From NCBI GenBank assembly GCA_947374485.1, contig CANCCF010000095.1, positions 1 to 14,389 on the forward strand: a stretch of 14,389 nucleotides of DNA, written 5' to 3'. The translations under genes were made by a program, and so were the position numbers. The DNA is from Comamonadaceae bacterium. Its GTDB lineage: Bacteria; Pseudomonadota; Gammaproteobacteria; Burkholderiales; Burkholderiaceae_C. This document shows positions 7,860-14,389 of this stretch, piece by piece (the first letter of the stretch is position 1; each line of letters opens with the position of its first letter). The notes under the pieces are model-generated. The model was not told where the DNA came from and ran no database searches. It saw only the letters and a list, made by a program, of their open reading frames with translations.

Positions 7860-8570
7860 TTAGCGGGTGGCTGCAACGGGAGAGGGTTGCGCGGCCTGCG
7901 CGCTCACATTGCGCTGCAAGATGTTGGAGAACTCTTCAATAAAGGTCTCTTGCTGGATGGCGATGCGGTCCAGGTCGCGGGCAAAGCGGTTGTAGGCCAC
8001 GACTGCCGGAATGGCGGCAAACAGGCCGATAGCCGTGGCCACCAGCGCCTCGGCAATGCCGGGTGCCACCGTGGCTAGCGTCACTTGCGTGAGCGAGGCT
8101 AAGCCCACAAAGGCGTGCATGATGCCCCACACCGTGCCGAACAGGCCCACATAGGGTGACACCGAACCCACCGAGGCCAGGAAGGAGAGATTCACCTCCA
8201 CCTCGTCCATCTCGCGCTGGAAGCTCGCACGCATGGCGCGCCGCGCGCCGTCCATCAGCGTGCCCACGTCGGTGATGCGGCGCTCGCGCAGCTTCTGGTA
8301 TTCGCGCATGCCGCTGACAAAAATGCGTTCCATGGGGCCGCACTCGGCCGCGCGCTTGGCGGCGGCATTGGCCAGCTCGCTCAGGCTGGCGCCCGACCAG
8401 AAATTGCGCTCGAACTCTTCGTTCTGGTTCTTCACCTTTTTGAGCGAAAACAGCTTGCGGAAGATTGCCGCCCAGCTGGAGATGGACACCAGCATCAGCA
8501 GCAGCATGACGGCTTGCACCACGGCGCTGGCGTTGAGCACCAGGTGGAGTATGGAGAGGTCTTGGTTCAT
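7860..8570 (-). CDS. tolQ: TolQ, MotA/TolQ/ExbB proton channel subunit
   Basis: A 236-residue inner-membrane protein with three spans at about 15-37, 131-154 and 172-193. The signature SVSPYVGLFGTVWGIMHAF and PGIAEALVATAIGLFAAIP are characteristic of the family; Thr146 and Thr179 match E. coli TolQ T145 and T178, which line the proton path. With TolR it uses the proton motive force to drive TolA in outer-membrane constriction and integrity. It follows the aminotransferase gene by 17 bases; the usual upstream partner ybgC is not here. No strong ribosome binding site is visible before the ATG, so translation may be coupled to the upstream gene. Confidence 0.94.
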   Translation of the reverse strand: MNQDLSILHLVLNASAVVQAVMLLLMLVSISSWAAIFRKLFSLKKVKNQNEEFERNFWSGASLSELANAAAKRAAECGPMERIFVSGMREYQKLRERRITDVGTLMDGARRAMRASFQREMDEVEVNLSFLASVGSVSPYVGLFGTVWGIMHAFVGLASLTQVTLATVAPGIAEALVATAIGLFAAIPAVVAYNRFARDLDRIAIQQETFIEEFSNILQRNVSAQAAQPSPVAATR

Positions 8571-8587
8571 GGTGGTGTTTCAGTGGG

Positions 8588-9772
8588 TCAGGCCAAAAGG
8601 GTACGCAGGCGTTCAACAGCAGTCTGCAAATGGGCCATCGAACTTGCGGTGGAAAAACGGATGAATTGGGCCGTCTGAGCGCTGCCAAAGTCGCGCCCCG
8701 GGGTGACTGCCACATGGGCCCGGTGCATGACTTCAAACGCAAAGTCCCAGCTGCCCTGGATGCCCAGCCTGTCGCAAGCCGCGCTGCAGTCGGCCCAGGC
8801 GTAAAAGGCGCCGTCCGGCATGACCGGCACGTTCAAGCCCAGGGCATGGAGTGCGGGAATGAAGTAGTCGCGCCGGGCCTGGAATTCGGCTCGTCGCTGT
8901 TCGTACAGTGCGATGCTCTCGGGCTCAAAGCAGGCCAGGGCCGCGTACTGCGCAATGCTGCTGGGGCAGATGAACAGGTTTTGCGCCAGGCGCTCAATGG
9001 TGGGCACCAGCACCTCGGGCACCACCATCCAGCCCAGGCGCCAGCCGGTCATGTTGAAGTACTTGCTGAAGCTGTTGAGGCTGATGATGGAGTCATCCAG
9101 CGCCAGGACGGTCTGGCCGTATTGCGCATCAAAGCTCAGCGGCAGGTAGATTTCATCCACCAATGTGATGCCGCCGTGGCCTTTGACCACCTGCTGGATA
9201 CGGTGCAACTCCTCCGGGTGGATGGAGGTGCCCGTGGGGTTGGAGGGCGAGGCCAGCAGCACGCCCCGCGTGCGCGGCCCCCAGGCGGCCTGCACCTTGT
9301 CCGCGCTCAGTTGAAAACGCTCGGCTGCGGTGGTGGGCAGCAGCACGGCTTTGCCACCGGCCGCGCTGACGAAGTGCCGGTTGCACGGGTAGCTGGGGTC
9401 GGGCATCAGCACCTCATCACCCGCATCAATCAGCGCCATGCAGGCCAGGTGCAGTGCGGCAGAGGCACCGGCGGTCACCACAATGCGGCCGGCCGCCACC
9501 TGCACGCCAAAGCGGGCGAGGTACCAGGCGGAAATGCGTTCGCGCAGAGCCATCAGGCCCAGGGCAGGGGTGTACTGCGTCAGGCCGTCCCGCACTGCGC
9601 GGGCGGCGGCCTCTTGCACCAGGGGTGGTGCGGTGAAGTCCGGCTCGCCAATGTTCAGGAACACCATGGGGCTGTTGGTGTTCGAAACAGTGCGGCCCAG
9701 GTCGGCCGCGGCCTTGGCCACTTCCATCACGTAAAACGGCTCGATGTTTTGGGCGCGCTCGGAGATCTGCAT
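8588..9772 (-). CDS. PLP-dependent class I/II aminotransferase
   Basis: A 394-residue fold-type I aminotransferase. Visible motifs: NIGEPDF near the N-terminus (40-46), the SPSNPTG loop with Asn178, VDEIY with Asp206 and Tyr209, the PLP lysine Lys237 in SFSKYFNMTGWRLG with Arg245, and a C-terminal IRFS Arg for substrate carboxylate binding. The ATG at 9772 (MQISERAQNIEPF) was preferred because the longer reading runs into nusB with no family similarity. It begins 28 bases after nusB. It resembles the broad aspartate/alanine aminotransferase group; substrate cannot be told from sequence. There is no obvious link to riboflavin or Tol function. Confidence 0.92.
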   Translation of the reverse strand: MQISERAQNIEPFYVMEVAKAAADLGRTVSNTNSPMVFLNIGEPDFTAPPLVQEAAARAVRDGLTQYTPALGLMALRERISAWYLARFGVQVAAGRIVVTAGASAALHLACMALIDAGDEVLMPDPSYPCNRHFVSAAGGKAVLLPTTAAERFQLSADKVQAAWGPRTRGVLLASPSNPTGTSIHPEELHRIQQVVKGHGGITLVDEIYLPLSFDAQYGQTVLALDDSIISLNSFSKYFNMTGWRLGWMVVPEVLVPTIERLAQNLFICPSSIAQYAALACFEPESIALYEQRRAEFQARRDYFIPALHALGLNVPVMPDGAFYAWADCSAACDRLGIQGSWDFAFEVMHRAHVAVTPGRDFGSAQTAQFIRFSTASSMAHLQTAVERLRTLLA

Positions 9773-9800
9773 GGATGCGGTGCTGCGATTCGTCTGGGGA

Positions 9801-10334
9801 TTAGCGCGGTTTTTTGTTGCGGTCGGACTCGACCTCCAGCGCACGCAATTGCGGTGCCAAACCGTTGAGCACCGCATTCACGTACTTGTGGCCGTCAGTG
9901 CCGCCAAATTCCTTGGCCAGCTCCACGCACTCGTTGATCACCACGCGCCAGGGCACGTCCAGGCAGTGCTGCATCTCGTAGACGCCAATCCACATCACGG
10001 CGTGTTCGATCGGCGAAATCTCACCCCAGGGGCGGTCCAGCAGCGGCTGGATCAGCACGTCGAGCTGGCGGGCCTCGTCTGCGCAGCCATGCAGCAAGGC
10101 ATCGAAGTGGGCCGCATCGGCCTTGTTGAAGCCAGCCAGGTCGCGGGTGAAGGTGTCCACCTCGTCCACCGGGTTGCAGCCGACAATGAACTGGTAGAGG
10201 CCTTGCACCGCAAATTCGCGGGCACGGCTGCGGTCGGACTTGCTGCCCGCCTTGCGCGCGCCGGTGCTGGTAACGCCGGTACGCGGTTGGCGCGGCGGGC
10301 GCGCCGGGCTGGAAGGGTGGTTGAAATCGGTCAT
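9801..10334 (-). CDS. nusB: Transcription antitermination factor NusB
   Basis: An all-helical RNA-binding protein, 177 residues, that with NusE (S10) binds boxA in rRNA leaders and supports antitermination. Family features: SRAREFAVQGLYQ, then IEHAVMWIGVYEM and a C-terminal VVINECVELAKEFGG followed by YVNAVLNGL. About 35 extra N-terminal residues, rich in Pro, Arg and Ser, precede the fold; E. coli NusB has 139 residues. The ATG at 10334 overlaps the ribH stop by one base (TGATG) and has GGAG about eight bases upstream, so I prefer it over the TTG at 10337. Translational coupling to ribH is likely, as in many proteobacteria. Confidence 0.95.
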   Translation of the reverse strand: MTDFNHPSSPARPPRQPRTGVTSTGARKAGSKSDRSRAREFAVQGLYQFIVGCNPVDEVDTFTRDLAGFNKADAAHFDALLHGCADEARQLDVLIQPLLDRPWGEISPIEHAVMWIGVYEMQHCLDVPWRVVINECVELAKEFGGTDGHKYVNAVLNGLAPQLRALEVESDRNKKPR

Positions 10335-10807
10335 CAAAGGGTCTCCAGCAGGTTGGCCATTTCAACGGCGACGCGGGCCGCATCGCGCCCTTTGTCGGAC
10401 TGGCGGGCCACGGCCTGTTCCAGGTTTTCGGTGGTCAGCACGGCGTTGGCAATGGGGATCTGGTAGTCCAGGCCAATGCGGGTGACGGCAGCACCTGACT
10501 CGTTGGCCACCAGCTCGAAGTGGTAGGTCTCGCCACGGATGATGCAGCCCAAGGCGATGAGCGCGTCAAATTCGGCCTTTTCGGCCATGGCCTGCAGGGC
10601 CACGGCCACTTCCAGCGCGCCTGGCACGGTGACGTGGGTGATGTGCTTGTCCGACACGCCCAGCACCAGCAGCTCGGCCCGGCAGGCCTCGGCCAGCGCA
10701 TCGGTGATGTTGGCGTTGAAGCGCGCCTGCACGATGCCGATCTTGAGTTTCTTGCCGTTCATGCGGCTGTCGCCTGCGGCCACGGAGCCTTTGTCTGCGC
10801 CAAACAT
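10334..10807 (-). CDS. ribH: 6,7-dimethyl-8-ribityllumazine synthase
   Basis: Condenses the pyrimidine from the RibD branch with dihydroxybutanone phosphate from RibB to make lumazine, the penultimate riboflavin step. It has 157 residues, the usual length. Motifs: IVQARFN with the start of the substrate pocket, VPGALEVAVALQAM, and ALGCIIRGETYHFELVANES with catalytic His96. The ATG at 10807 has AAGGG about nine bases upstream; longer readings invade ribBX. The gap to ribBX is 22 bases, and its stop overlaps the nusB start. Confidence 0.96.
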   Translation of the reverse strand: MFGADKGSVAAGDSRMNGKKLKIGIVQARFNANITDALAEACRAELLVLGVSDKHITHVTVPGALEVAVALQAMAEKAEFDALIALGCIIRGETYHFELVANESGAAVTRIGLDYQIPIANAVLTTENLEQAVARQSDKGRDAARVAVEMANLLETL

Positions 10808-10829
10808 ATGGGTGTCCCTTGTGAATGTT

Positions 10830-11945
10830 TTATTTGCTGATGTAGCCGGTGATTTCCAGGCCATAGCCGGTCATGCTGGGCATGCGGCGGGGGCTGCCCA
10901 GGAGGCGCATCTTGTGCACGCCGCACTGGCGCAGCACCTGTGCGCCGATGCCGTAGCTGCGCAGGTCCATGCGGCCACGCTCGGGCGCGTGCGCGGCGCG
11001 TGCCGTGCCTTCAAACTGCGAGAGCAACTGCTCGCCGCTCTCGCCACAGTTCAGCAGCACGACCACGCCCTGGCCCTGTTCTGCAATGTAGGACAGGCTG
11101 GCCTCCAGGCTCCAGGAGTGCATGGTGCGGCCCACTTCCAGCGCGTCCAGCACCGACAGCGGCTCGTGCACGCGCACGGCTACCGCGTCGTCCGGCTGCC
11201 ATTCGCCCTTGACCAAAGCCAGGTGGATGCCCCGGCCGGTGGTGTCGCGAAAGGCATGGGCGTTGAAGGGTCCGGCTGCGGTCTGGATGGTGCGCGTGCC
11301 GACCTGCTCAATCAGCGATTCGACGCGGCTGCGGTGGGCAATCAGGTCGGCAATGGTGCCTATTTTCAGGCCGTGCTCGGCGGCAAACAGCTGCAAATCG
11401 GGCAAGCGCGCCATGGTGCCGTCGTCCTTCATGATTTCGCAGATGACCGATGCCGCTGAGCAACCGGCCATGGCGGCCAGGTCGCAACCGGCCTCCGTGT
11501 GCCCGGCGCGCATCAGCACGCCACCGTCCACCGCCTGCAGCGGGAAGATGTGACCGGGCTGCACCAGGTCGGCGGGCACCGCGTTGCGCGCCACGGCGGC
11601 CTGCACGGTGCGGGCGCGGTCGGCCGCCGAAATGCCCGTGGTCACACCCTCTGCGGCTTCAATGGACGCGGTAAAGGCCGTGCCCTTTTTGTCGCCATTG
11701 CGGGCCGTCATGGGGGGCAGTTGCAGCTTTTCGCAGCGCTCGCGGCTCAGGGTCAGGCAAATCAGGCCCCGGCCATAGCGGGCCATGAAGTTGATGGCCT
11801 CGGCCGTCACATGGTCGGCCGCCAGAATCAGGTCGCCTTCGTTTTCGCGGTCTTCTTCGTCCACCAGAATCACGATCTTGCCCGCGCGCATGTCGGCCAC
11901 GATGTCTTCAATGGGGGAGATAGGAACGGGGTGCAATGCAGTCAT
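10830..11945 (-). CDS. ribBA: 3,4-dihydroxy-2-butanone 4-phosphate synthase fused to an inactive GTP cyclohydrolase II-like domain (RibBX type)
   Basis: A 371-residue two-domain protein. The N-terminal half (1 to about 205) is an intact RibB: VDEEDRENEGD at 28-38 and RAGHTEAG with His149 and Glu151 are the metal and substrate residues; it makes dihydroxybutanone phosphate from ribulose 5-phosphate. The C-terminal half aligns with GTP cyclohydrolase II, but the zinc-binding three-Cys motif that normally follows the RVH stretch (here 258-260) is absent; the region reads EPLSVLDALEVGRTMHSW with no cysteine. The cyclohydrolase signature GRGIG is also reduced to RSYGIG. This is the pattern described as RibBX in proteobacteria (Brutinel and colleagues). 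It follows ribE by 26 bases. Databases will usually call it ribBA or ribB. Confidence 0.93.
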   Translation of the reverse strand: MTALHPVPISPIEDIVADMRAGKIVILVDEEDRENEGDLILAADHVTAEAINFMARYGRGLICLTLSRERCEKLQLPPMTARNGDKKGTAFTASIEAAEGVTTGISAADRARTVQAAVARNAVPADLVQPGHIFPLQAVDGGVLMRAGHTEAGCDLAAMAGCSAASVICEIMKDDGTMARLPDLQLFAAEHGLKIGTIADLIAHRSRVESLIEQVGTRTIQTAAGPFNAHAFRDTTGRGIHLALVKGEWQPDDAVAVRVHEPLSVLDALEVGRTMHSWSLEASLSYIAEQGQGVVVLLNCGESGEQLLSQFEGTARAAHAPERGRMDLRSYGIGAQVLRQCGVHKMRLLGSPRRMPSMTGYGLEITGYISK

Positions 11946-11971
11946 GGCTTGAAAGTCTCAGTTCAATGGGG

Positions 11972-12610
11972 TCAATTGGCGGGGCTTGGTGTGGCAGGTG
12001 CCGTCAGCATGCGTTCCACATAGCGCGCAATCAGGTCAATTTCAAGGTTGACGAGTGTGCCGGACTGCAAGGCATACAGGGCGGTGTTTTCCACGGTATG
12101 AGGAATCAGGTTGATGCTGACTTCGCAGCCGTCGGGCAAATCGGCAACCCGATTGACGGTGAGGCTGACGCCATTGATAACGATGGAGCCCTTGTAGGCC
12201 AGAAACTTGCCAAGCGCGGCAGGTGTCAGCACGCGCAGGTGCCAGCTTTCGCCAACCTGGGAAAAGTGCGTCACGGTGCCTATGCCGTCCACATGGCCGG
12301 ATACCAGGTGGCCGCCCAGGCGATCGTTGGCGCGCAGGGCTTTCTCCAGGTTGATCGGGCCTGTCAGGTCAAGGCCAGCGGTCTTGTCCAGCGACTCTGC
12401 AGAAATGTCCACAGTGAACTGCCACTCGGTCTGGTTCAATGAGGTGACGGTCATACAGGCGCCGTTGAGCGCAATGCTGTCACCCAGGCCAACGTCTTGC
12501 AGGTAGTCCGCAGGGCAGGAGATGGTCAGGCGCTTGCCGTGCGTTGAAGAGCTGCCCAAGGCGTGAACGGCGGCGATGCGCCCTACGCCGGTAATGATTC
12601 CGGTAAACAT
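11972..12610 (-). CDS. ribE: Riboflavin synthase, alpha type
   Basis: A 212-residue protein with two lumazine-binding repeats that dismutates two lumazines to one riboflavin and one pyrimidine. It starts with the invariant MFTGI. The first repeat has LGDSIALNGACMTV and the second GSIVINGVSLTV; the joining stretch LGGHLVSGHVDGIG is typical. It is also called ribC in some species. It lies 57 bases after ribD, with a hairpin in that gap, and no clear ribosome binding site is seen in front of the ATG. Confidence 0.96.
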   Translation of the reverse strand: MFTGIITGVGRIAAVHALGSSSTHGKRLTISCPADYLQDVGLGDSIALNGACMTVTSLNQTEWQFTVDISAESLDKTAGLDLTGPINLEKALRANDRLGGHLVSGHVDGIGTVTHFSQVGESWHLRVLTPAALGKFLAYKGSIVINGVSLTVNRVADLPDGCEVSINLIPHTVENTALYALQSGTLVNLEIDLIARYVERMLTAPATPSPAN

Positions 12611-12632
12611 GCCGCTATTTTCGCAGGGATTG

Positions 12633-12649
12633 GGCTCAGGGCCTGAGCC
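12633..12649. other. Palindromic hairpin in the ribD-ribE gap
   Basis: GGCTCAGG (12633-12640) and CCTGAGCC (12642-12649) are exact inverted repeats around one base, giving a seven-pair stem with a three-base loop. Neither strand has a T-run after it, so termination is doubtful. It lies between ribD and ribE and could be an RNA processing or pausing site, or a protein-binding palindrome. Confidence 0.35.
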
Positions 12650-12667
12650 GGGGCATAAACAGGCAAA

Positions 12668-13798
12668 TTAAAAATCGTCACGGCCGGTAACCCGCGCGAG
12701 GATGCGCAGATCAGGCCCCACCATGTCGGTGCTCTTGAAGTCCAGCTGCAAGGCCTGGGCCAGGTTGGTCAGCGGCCCGAAGTGCGCCATGTCGGCACCC
12801 TGGCCCATAAGCTTGGGTGCGAGGTAAATCAGCAATTCGTCCACCAGGCCCTCGCGCACGAACGAGCCATTGAGCTTGTGGCCGGCTTCCACATGCAGCT
12901 CGTTGATCTCGCGCTGGCCCAGGTCACGCAGCATGGCTGTCAAATCCACTTTGTGGGTGGCGGCGCCATCGGTGTGGCGCCCGGGCAGGTAGATGACGGT
13001 GGCGCCCTTGGCGCTCAGCGCCTTGGCCTTGGCGGCGTCTTCAAGTGCCGCATAAATGAAAAGCTGGCGGCCTTCAATAAAGATGGGTGAATCCAGCGGC
13101 GTCTGCAGTGCACTGTCTACCACCACCAGGTGGGGCTGCCGTTGCGTTGTAACCAGACGCACATCCAATCGGGGCCTGTCTTGCAGCACGGTGCCTATAC
13201 CCGTGAGGACGGCGCTGGAGCGGGCTCGCCAGGCGTGGCCATCGGCGCGCGCCTCGGGCGAGGTGATCCATTGGCTCGTTCCGTTGGGCAGCGCCGTCTT
13301 GCCATCCAGGGAGGCTGCGATCTTCATGCGCACCCAAGGCACCTTGCGGACCATGCGGCTGAAAAAACCGATGTTGAGTTCGCGGGACTGGATGGCCAAG
13401 GGGTGATCGGGCGCCAGCACTTCCACCGCGACCCCGGCCGCGCGCAGGCGGTCAAAACCCTGGCCGGCCACCAAGGGGTTGGGGTCGGTGTTGGTGGCGA
13501 CTACTTTTTGGATACCTGCGGCAAGCAGTGCGTCACAGCAGGGGCCGGTACGGCCATGGTGGGAGCAGGGCTCCAGAGTGACATAGGCGGTGGCACCCTG
13601 AACTGTGTGGCCATGGGCCGCAGCATCCCGCAGCGCCATGATTTCGGCGTGGGGGCCGCCAGCTTCTTGGGTGTGGCCTTGGCCGAGCAGGGTGCCGCCC
13701 GGGGTGGTGAGGACGCAGCCTACGCGGGGGTTGGGCTCAGAGACCCGCAGGGCTGCACGGGCCAGAGTGCAGGCTGTTTCAAGATGGATGTAAGGCAT
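12668..13798 (-). CDS. ribD: Bifunctional riboflavin deaminase/reductase RibD
   Basis: Performs the second and third riboflavin steps: N-terminal zinc deaminase (about 1-145) and C-terminal NADPH-dependent reductase. It has 376 residues, close to the family's 360-380. Zinc ligands and catalytic Glu: His50 and Glu52 in PHAE, Cys78 and Cys87 in PCSHHGRTGPC. Gly85 replaces the usual first Pro of the TPPC motif, a mild change. The reductase starts near WVRMKIAASLDGKTAL and ends with a typical DLRILARV. It is the first gene of the minus-strand run and divergent from a pseudopilin gene, with a 105-base gap that shows no FMN riboswitch-like conserved blocks and no strong promoter. Confidence 0.96.
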   Translation of the reverse strand: MPYIHLETACTLARAALRVSEPNPRVGCVLTTPGGTLLGQGHTQEAGGPHAEIMALRDAAAHGHTVQGATAYVTLEPCSHHGRTGPCCDALLAAGIQKVVATNTDPNPLVAGQGFDRLRAAGVAVEVLAPDHPLAIQSRELNIGFFSRMVRKVPWVRMKIAASLDGKTALPNGTSQWITSPEARADGHAWRARSSAVLTGIGTVLQDRPRLDVRLVTTQRQPHLVVVDSALQTPLDSPIFIEGRQLFIYAALEDAAKAKALSAKGATVIYLPGRHTDGAATHKVDLTAMLRDLGQREINELHVEAGHKLNGSFVREGLVDELLIYLAPKLMGQGADMAHFGPLTNLAQALQLDFKSTDMVGPDLRILARVTGRDDF

Positions 13799-13903
13799 AG
13801 CCCGCCGCTTATTCCCTCAGTTGTGCCATTGGTCGCATGGGGCTGACTGTACTGTGGCCCTGGCGTCTAAGCTTGAAAAATCGAACAAAAAGGTGCCGCC
13901 GGT

Positions 13904-14389
13904 ATGTTTTCACTCCTCGCCCGAACGATCTGCCGCATGCCCGGGCGTGGCCCGGTCTCGCAGAGGGGCGTTACGGCCATTGAGTTGTTGATCGTGATTG
14001 CCATAGTCGGTATTTTGGCAATGGTCGCTGCGCCGTCCTTTCGGGCAACCATGCTGACCCTGAGGCAGCGCTCAGCCTTGGCGATTTTGCTGGACGATCT
14101 CAATCGGGCCAAGGGAGAGGCCATCAAGCGCAATGCACGGGTCCTGGTCTGTGCCCGCAACACCGCAGGCACCGACTGCGCCGCTTCTGCCAGTTGGCAG
14201 GCGGGTTGGCTGGTGTGCACTGAAGACTCGGCCAATCTCAACTACTGCCTGGCGGGCAGCAGCACCGCGCCCAACCCGCTGGCCGTGCGGCCCGCCGTGG
14301 ATGCCAGCCTGACACTGGTCAAGGCCGGGGGCGTCAGTACCGAACCTGTTCGTTTCAGTGCCAATAGTTCGGCAAGTGCGGCCACTCTG
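13904..14389 (+). CDS. GspH/FimT-family minor pseudopilin, partial
   Basis: The frame from the ATG at 13904 stays open for 162 codons to the window edge, so the 3' end is missing. It has a type IV prepilin signature: basic leader, then RGVTAIELLIVIAIVGILA, with Gly22 before the cleavage site, Glu at +5 and a hydrophobic first helix. The first mature residue would be Val rather than the usual Phe, which is tolerated in minor pilins. The rest (LILL-like then QRSALAILLDDLNRAKGEAIKRN) fits the FimT/GspH helix, and several cysteines follow, which suit disulfides in such domains. AAGGTG lies about eight bases upstream. It is probably the first gene of a minor-pilin cluster (FimT, PilV, PilW, PilX, PilY1) beyond the window. 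GspH versus FimT cannot be settled from this fragment. Confidence 0.88.
   Translation, partial: MFSLLARTICRMPGRGPVSQRGVTAIELLIVIAIVGILAMVAAPSFRATMLTLRQRSALAILLDDLNRAKGEAIKRNARVLVCARNTAGTDCAASASWQAGWLVCTEDSANLNYCLAGSSTAPNPLAVRPAVDASLTLVKAGGVSTEPVRFSANSSASAATL

Noticed and set aside
8630..9868. Plus-strand open frame (412 codons) opposite the aminotransferase
   Set aside because: The aminotransferase has all PLP motifs on the minus strand; the shadow has none of its own.
10539..11459. Plus-strand open frame (306 codons) opposite ribH and ribBX
   Set aside because: It covers two conserved rib genes and has no family signature.

Overview
The window is GC-rich chromosomal DNA from a betaproteobacterium, most likely order Burkholderiales and probably family Comamonadaceae (Rhodoferax/Polaromonas-like). 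That placement rests on the general look of DnaE, the RibBX fusion, the compact FeoB and the codon use; no marker RNA is present, so the genus is a guess. Nearly all of the sequence is housekeeping or envelope coding sequence, and I see no tRNA, rRNA, CRISPR array, transposase, phage gene or toxin-antitoxin pair.

Left part, plus strand: positions 1-305 hold no credible gene. They contain a nested inverted-repeat element, then a strong GC hairpin overlapping a G-quadruplex-like run, then a TACAAT box placed so that dnaE (306-3872) may be transcribed as a leaderless message. A perfect 9-bp palindrome of Fur-box type sits between dnaE and a ferrous-iron uptake operon: feoA (3972-4241), feoB (4248-6161) and a small Cys-rich one-span membrane protein (6168-6434). 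The last gene ends in a TTAA shared with the stop codon of the convergent tolA.

Right part, minus strand (read from high to low coordinates): ribD, ribE, ribBX, ribH, nusB, a PLP aminotransferase, tolQ, tolR, tolA. All nine point the same way with gaps of 57 nt or less, and one start/stop overlap (ribH/nusB). The rib genes cover most of riboflavin synthesis: ribD (deaminase/reductase), ribBX (dihydroxybutanone phosphate), ribH (lumazine) and ribE (riboflavin). The GTP cyclohydrolase II-like half of RibBX lacks the zinc-binding cysteines, so a separate ribA must exist elsewhere. tolQRA encodes the inner-membrane part of the Tol-Pal machine; tolB, pal and ybgC are not in this window.

Right edge: divergent from ribD, a GspH/FimT-type minor pseudopilin gene starts at 13904 and runs off the end.

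I did not find a convincing new multi-gene system. The items most worth a second look are the nested repeat upstream of dnaE, the possible leaderless dnaE transcript, the Cys-rich partner of FeoB, the RibBX fusion and the rib-nusB-tol gene run.
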